Below, piece after piece: positions 60,933 to 64,000 of a DNA stretch of 64,000 nucleotides (position 1 is its first letter; every line of letters starts with the position of its first letter). The stretch spans positions 4,585,001 to 4,649,000 of the forward strand of contig NZ_CP051428.1 in the NCBI RefSeq assembly GCF_012676905.1, in the 5' to 3' direction. The DNA is from Paenibacillus albicereus (GTDB taxonomy: Bacteria > Bacillota > Bacilli > Paenibacillales > Paenibacillaceae). Both the position numbers and the translations under genes were made by a program. The notes beneath the pieces were generated by a model. It ran no database searches. It saw nothing but the letters and a program-made list of their open reading frames with translations, and had not been told where the DNA came from.

Positions 60933-61931
60933 TCAGTCCTTGCGGGCCAGGATGCGGTCGATCGCGGCCAGCTCTGCCTCGCTGAAGTCGAGGTTGTCCA
61001 GCGCCTTGACGTTGTCCTCGATCTGGGACACGCGGCTCGCGCCGATCAGCGCCGAGGTGACGCGGCCGCCGCGCAGCGTCCAGGCGAGCGCCATGCCGGC
61101 CAGCGACTGTCCCCGCTCTTGGGCAAGCCCGTTCAGGTCGCGGATCTGGGCGAGGCGGCTCTCCGTAATCTGGTCCTGGTTCAGGAACACGCTCGGTCCT
61201 CCCGCCCGGGAGTCGGACGGAACGCCGTTCAGGTAACGATCCGACAGAAGACCTCCCGCCAGCGGCGAGAAGACGATCGAGCCGATGCCTTCCTCCACCA
61301 GCACCTCCTGCAGCCCGTCCTCGATCCAGCGGTTGAACATGGAATAAGAAGGCTGATGGATCAGGCATGGCGTGCCGAGACGCTTCAGGATCCGGCTCGC
61401 CTCGCGCGCCTGCTCGGCGCTATAGTTGGAGATGCCGACATACAGCGCCTTGCCCGAGCGCACGGCATGGTCGAGGGCGCCCATCGTCTCCTCCAGCGGC
61501 GTGTCCGGATCGGGGCGGTGATGGTAGAAGATGTCGACGTAGTCGACGCCCATCCGCTTCAGGCTCTGGTCGAGGCTCGACAGGACTTGCTTGCGCGAGC
61601 CCCACTCGCCGTACGGGCCTTCCCACATGTAGTAGCCCGCCTTGGTGGAGAGGATCAGCTCGTCGCGGTAGGCGGACAGGTCCTGCTTGAGAATGCGGCC
61701 GAAGTTCTCCTCGGCGGAGCCGGGAGGAGGGCCGTAGTTGTTGGCCAGGTCGAAGTGCGTGATGCCGAGGTCGAACGCTCGGCGGACCATGGCGCGCCCG
61801 TTCTCGAGACGGTCGTTGCCGCCGAAGTTGTGCCACAAGCCGAGGGAAACGGCGGGCAGCTTGAGGCCGCTGCGGCCGGTGCGGTTGTAGCGCATGCCGG
61901 CGTAGCGGCCGGATGCAGGTGCATACGTCAT
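60933..61931 (-). CDS. Aldo/keto reductase, YghZ/Gpr type
   Basis: 332 residues. Close to YghZ (L-glyceraldehyde 3-phosphate reductase): YNRTGRSGLKLPAVSLGLWHNFG at the start, catalytic Asp in HFDLANNYGPPPGSAEENFG, Lys in ILSTKAGYYMW, His pair in IFYHHRPDPDTPLEETMGAL, and SALIGASRVSQIEDNVKAL near the end. It detoxifies L-glyceraldehyde 3-phosphate and related aldehydes with NADPH. Confidence 0.95.
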   Translation of the reverse strand: MTYAPASGRYAGMRYNRTGRSGLKLPAVSLGLWHNFGGNDRLENGRAMVRRAFDLGITHFDLANNYGPPPGSAEENFGRILKQDLSAYRDELILSTKAGYYMWEGPYGEWGSRKQVLSSLDQSLKRMGVDYVDIFYHHRPDPDTPLEETMGALDHAVRSGKALYVGISNYSAEQAREASRILKRLGTPCLIHQPSYSMFNRWIEDGLQEVLVEEGIGSIVFSPLAGGLLSDRYLNGVPSDSRAGGPSVFLNQDQITESRLAQIRDLNGLAQERGQSLAGMALAWTLRGGRVTSALIGASRVSQIEDNVKALDNLDFSEAELAAIDRILARKD

Positions 61932-61946
61932 GTGAATTCCTCCTGA

Positions 61947-63425
61947 TTAGGTCATATAAGGCGGATGTCCGGGGAGCGCGCGGCTCCGGCCGAAGGCCGG
62001 GCGCTGCTCCTCCTGCGCCATGCGGACGAAAAATTCCGGCTCCTCGCGGGCCAGCTCCAGCCATGCGGCGACGCAGGACGGGTCGAAGTGGCGGCCGGAC
62101 TCGGCCCCGATGAACGCGAGCGCCTGCTCCGGCGTCATCGCTCTCCGGTACGCGCGCTGCGAGGTGAGCGCGTCGTACACGTCGGCGACCGCCGCGATGC
62201 GGGCCGGCAGAGGGATCTGCTCGGCCTCGAGCCGGTCGGGATAGCCGCCTCCATCCCAGCGCTCGTGATGCGAGCGGACGACGGCGAGCTCCTGCCGCAT
62301 GAAGCCGAGATTGCGGCAGAGCTCGTAGCCGCGCACCGGATGCAGCTCGACGACCTGCCGCTCCTCCGGAGAGAGCGCGGCGGGCTTGTTCAGAATCGCT
62401 TCCGGCACGTACAGCTTGCCGACATCGTGCACGATCGCCCCTTGCCCGATCGCGAGCAGCTGCTCCGCCGCCAGCCCCATCTTTTCGCCGAGCTTGAGCG
62501 CATAGAGCGCGACGCGGTAGTTGTGCCCGGCCGTATAGCCGTCCTTCTGCTCCGTCGCCTGGATCAAGTCCTCGACGCTCGGAGAGATGCACTTCTGCAG
62601 CCACTCCTGCGGCGTCGACCGGTACAGCGCGCGCAGCGCGGCGCTGAGCGATCCTCGGCTGCCCGCCAGCTGCCGGCCCAGTCCCCAGGCGACGGAGCCG
62701 AGCGAGAGCAGCAGCAGCACGTGGTAGAGCCACCAGCTGAGACGCCATGGCTCGCCCGTCACCATGACGACTTGTCCGGCGGCCATCCAGCCGCAGCCGT
62801 ACAGGATGCCGAGCTGCAGCGGCATGCGCGCGCTGCGGTAGTTCCGGGCGTAGCTCCAGGCGGCGTGGGCGAGCAGCGCCAGCACGAGCCCGGTCAGCAC
62901 GGGCCGCGATCCTTGCAGGTCGAGCGCCCAGTCATGCATCGTGTGCGGACCCTGGAGCGAGAAGACGAGGAATGCGAGCAGCAGCGCCGAGTAAGCCGGG
63001 ATGAGCCAGCGCGGGGCGTTGCCCAGCCGCAGGATCAGCCGCCTGGCGACGGGCAGCGAGGACAGCCAGATCCAGCCCGCGGCCGCCAGGATGCCCAGCT
63101 GGCTGGAGACGCCCTGGACGCTGTTATGGTCCATCAGGAAGCCCGGCGTGGCGAGCCCATGCAGCAGGAGCAGCCCCGTCATCGAGATATAGGCGAGCGA
63201 CAGGAACGCGATGCCGAGATTCCGCAGCCGAATCCCGGCGTAGCCGAGGGCGGCGGCGAGCAGCAGCGCCAGGAAGGAGACGCCGCCGACGATATAGAAA
63301 TGAATAGTCGGAGCATGCAGGCGCGGGTCGAGTCCTCCGCTCTCCCGAAGGGCAAGGAACATCCCGAGCGGCAGCAGGAAGGAAACGAGGGCGACCGCCA
63401 TCATCCGGACGACAGGACGGCGCAT
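61947..63425 (-). CDS. HD-GYP domain membrane protein
   Basis: About 492 residues from ATG 63425. Eight or so membrane helices (about 5-265) form an uncharacterised sensor. The cytosolic HD-GYP domain has HDVGKLYVPEAILNKP (HD dyad), HHERWDGGGYPDRL (HHE and GYP region) and IAAVADVYDALTSQRAYR. A cyclic di-GMP or related phosphodiesterase role is likely. It lies directly upstream of the aldo/keto reductase (15 bp), probably co-transcribed. Confidence 0.92.
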   Translation of the reverse strand: MRRPVVRMMAVALVSFLLPLGMFLALRESGGLDPRLHAPTIHFYIVGGVSFLALLLAAALGYAGIRLRNLGIAFLSLAYISMTGLLLLHGLATPGFLMDHNSVQGVSSQLGILAAAGWIWLSSLPVARRLILRLGNAPRWLIPAYSALLLAFLVFSLQGPHTMHDWALDLQGSRPVLTGLVLALLAHAAWSYARNYRSARMPLQLGILYGCGWMAAGQVVMVTGEPWRLSWWLYHVLLLLSLGSVAWGLGRQLAGSRGSLSAALRALYRSTPQEWLQKCISPSVEDLIQATEQKDGYTAGHNYRVALYALKLGEKMGLAAEQLLAIGQGAIVHDVGKLYVPEAILNKPAALSPEERQVVELHPVRGYELCRNLGFMRQELAVVRSHHERWDGGGYPDRLEAEQIPLPARIAAVADVYDALTSQRAYRRAMTPEQALAFIGAESGRHFDPSCVAAWLELAREEPEFFVRMAQEEQRPAFGRSRALPGHPPYMT

Positions 63426-63563
63426 ACGTCGGGGTTCACCTCGCGAGCCCATTCGGGCTGATTGGAGTAGCGATCCGTTCGGTTCTTGGCAAAACCTTCA
63501 TTACCGCTAGCATACCGCAATCTGGAAACTTTTCAAGTCATCCCGACAAGGAGCTGAACGCAA

Positions 63564-64000
63564 GTGTCATCCCGTCATCAAGTGAAGATCTACAAAGAAG
63601 CCTACGAAATGGTCGAATTGTCCGAAGCCTCCACCCGCTCGCGGGTGCTGCTCTGCCCCGAGCGCGGGGGCATCGCCTTGGCCTGCCGCCTGAACGGCTA
63701 CGAGCTGTTCTATTTGGACGAGGCGACCTTCCTCGACCCTTCCGCCAACATCCGCGGAGGCAATCCGGTGCTGTTCCCGATCAGCGGCCCGGTCGCCGGG
63801 GGCGAGTACGAGTGGGAAGGAAAGCGCTACGCGATGAAGCAGCACGGCGTCGCGCGCACGGAAGCCTGGAGGATCGCCGATACGTCCGAGGACGGCGTCG
63901 CCTCCGTGACGCTGAGCCTGTCCAGCAGCGAGCGGACGCGCGAGGCGTTCCCGTTCGACTTCGAGCTGCGGTTCACCTATGAGCTCAAGGAAGGGCGGCT
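63564..64000 (+). CDS. Aldose 1-epimerase family protein (5' part)
   Basis: The frame runs off the right edge: about 145 residues are visible from a GTG at 63564 with AAGGAG 10 nt upstream. Galactose-mutarotase-like beta strands: RGGIALACRLNGYELFYLDE, RGGNPVLFPISGPVAGGEY and the HGVART catalytic-His stretch (KQHGVART). Probably a hexose-6-phosphate or aldose mutarotase-type enzyme. Confidence 0.85.
   Translation, partial: MSSRHQVKIYKEAYEMVELSEASTRSRVLLCPERGGIALACRLNGYELFYLDEATFLDPSANIRGGNPVLFPISGPVAGGEYEWEGKRYAMKQHGVARTEAWRIADTSEDGVASVTLSLSSSERTREAFPFDFELRFTYELKEGR

Overview
The window looks like chromosome from a GC-rich member of the Paenibacillaceae (Paenibacillus-like). Pointers are AAGGAGG-type ribosome binding sites, a YesM/YesN two-component pair beside an Lpl-type sugar ABC importer, CcpN, a gluconeogenic GapB, GlpX, paired deoxynucleoside kinases, a holin-like toxin gene, and TTGACA/TATAAT-type promoters. 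All functions are inferred from sequence alone; no searches were run.

Layout. 1-10,100: end of a B12-binding protein; then, all on the minus strand, an SRAP-like protein, an AraC regulator, YesN/YesM, a lipoprotein sugar-binding protein and two permeases. 10,190-12,560: a repeat-rich zone split by an IS3-family element. 12,600-22,900: carbohydrate genes (GH31 alpha-xylosidase with a divergent AraC regulator, a very large GH3 enzyme), a type I toxin-like locus, a DUF3817 membrane protein and a secreted protein. 22,870-31,100: a tiny transcription unit, RsgA, a BNR-repeat protein facing a small unknown gene, two deoxynucleoside kinases, a Fur-controlled flavodoxin operon and a membrane-anchored protein. 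31,200-40,700: IlvA, a secreted protein, then a one-directional gluconeogenesis cluster (glpX, gapB, an SR1P-like gene, ppdK, ccpN and the PPDK regulatory kinase/phosphatase). 42,280-50,500: an aldo/keto reductase, a glycolipid synthase/flippase/TVP38 operon, small proteins, an aromatic-acid-exporter-like protein and an MHYT histidine kinase. 50,780-64,000: a Nudix protein, a tyrosinase-like protein with a histone H1-like tail, a phosphodiesterase, a MoxR/VWA (RavA/ViaA-like) pair, a small membrane peptide, a YkgJ-type protein, tRNA-Thr, a universal stress protein, a hybrid-looking sensor kinase, a second aldo/keto reductase, an HD-GYP protein and the start of an aldose epimerase.

How parts work together. 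The lpl-type importer, YesMN, GH31 and GH3 form a plant-polysaccharide uptake and degradation set; several have cre-like sites, and the importer and GH3 share an 18/19 identical upstream motif. The ccpN cluster joins the repressor, the enzymes it classically controls and an SR1P-like GapA-binding peptide in one place. The glycosyltransferase/MFS overlap matches the ypfP-ltaA arrangement for lipoteichoic-acid anchor lipid.

The most unusual property is the repeats. At least six intergenic tandem arrays of different sequence have the same 51-52 bp period. Three are built on one palindromic core (CCAAGGC/GCCTTGG), and two others share a 20/25 core and a similar flanking block. Independent in-frame tandem expansions sit inside five genes (gapB, GH3, an AraC regulator, Nudix, glycosyltransferase).
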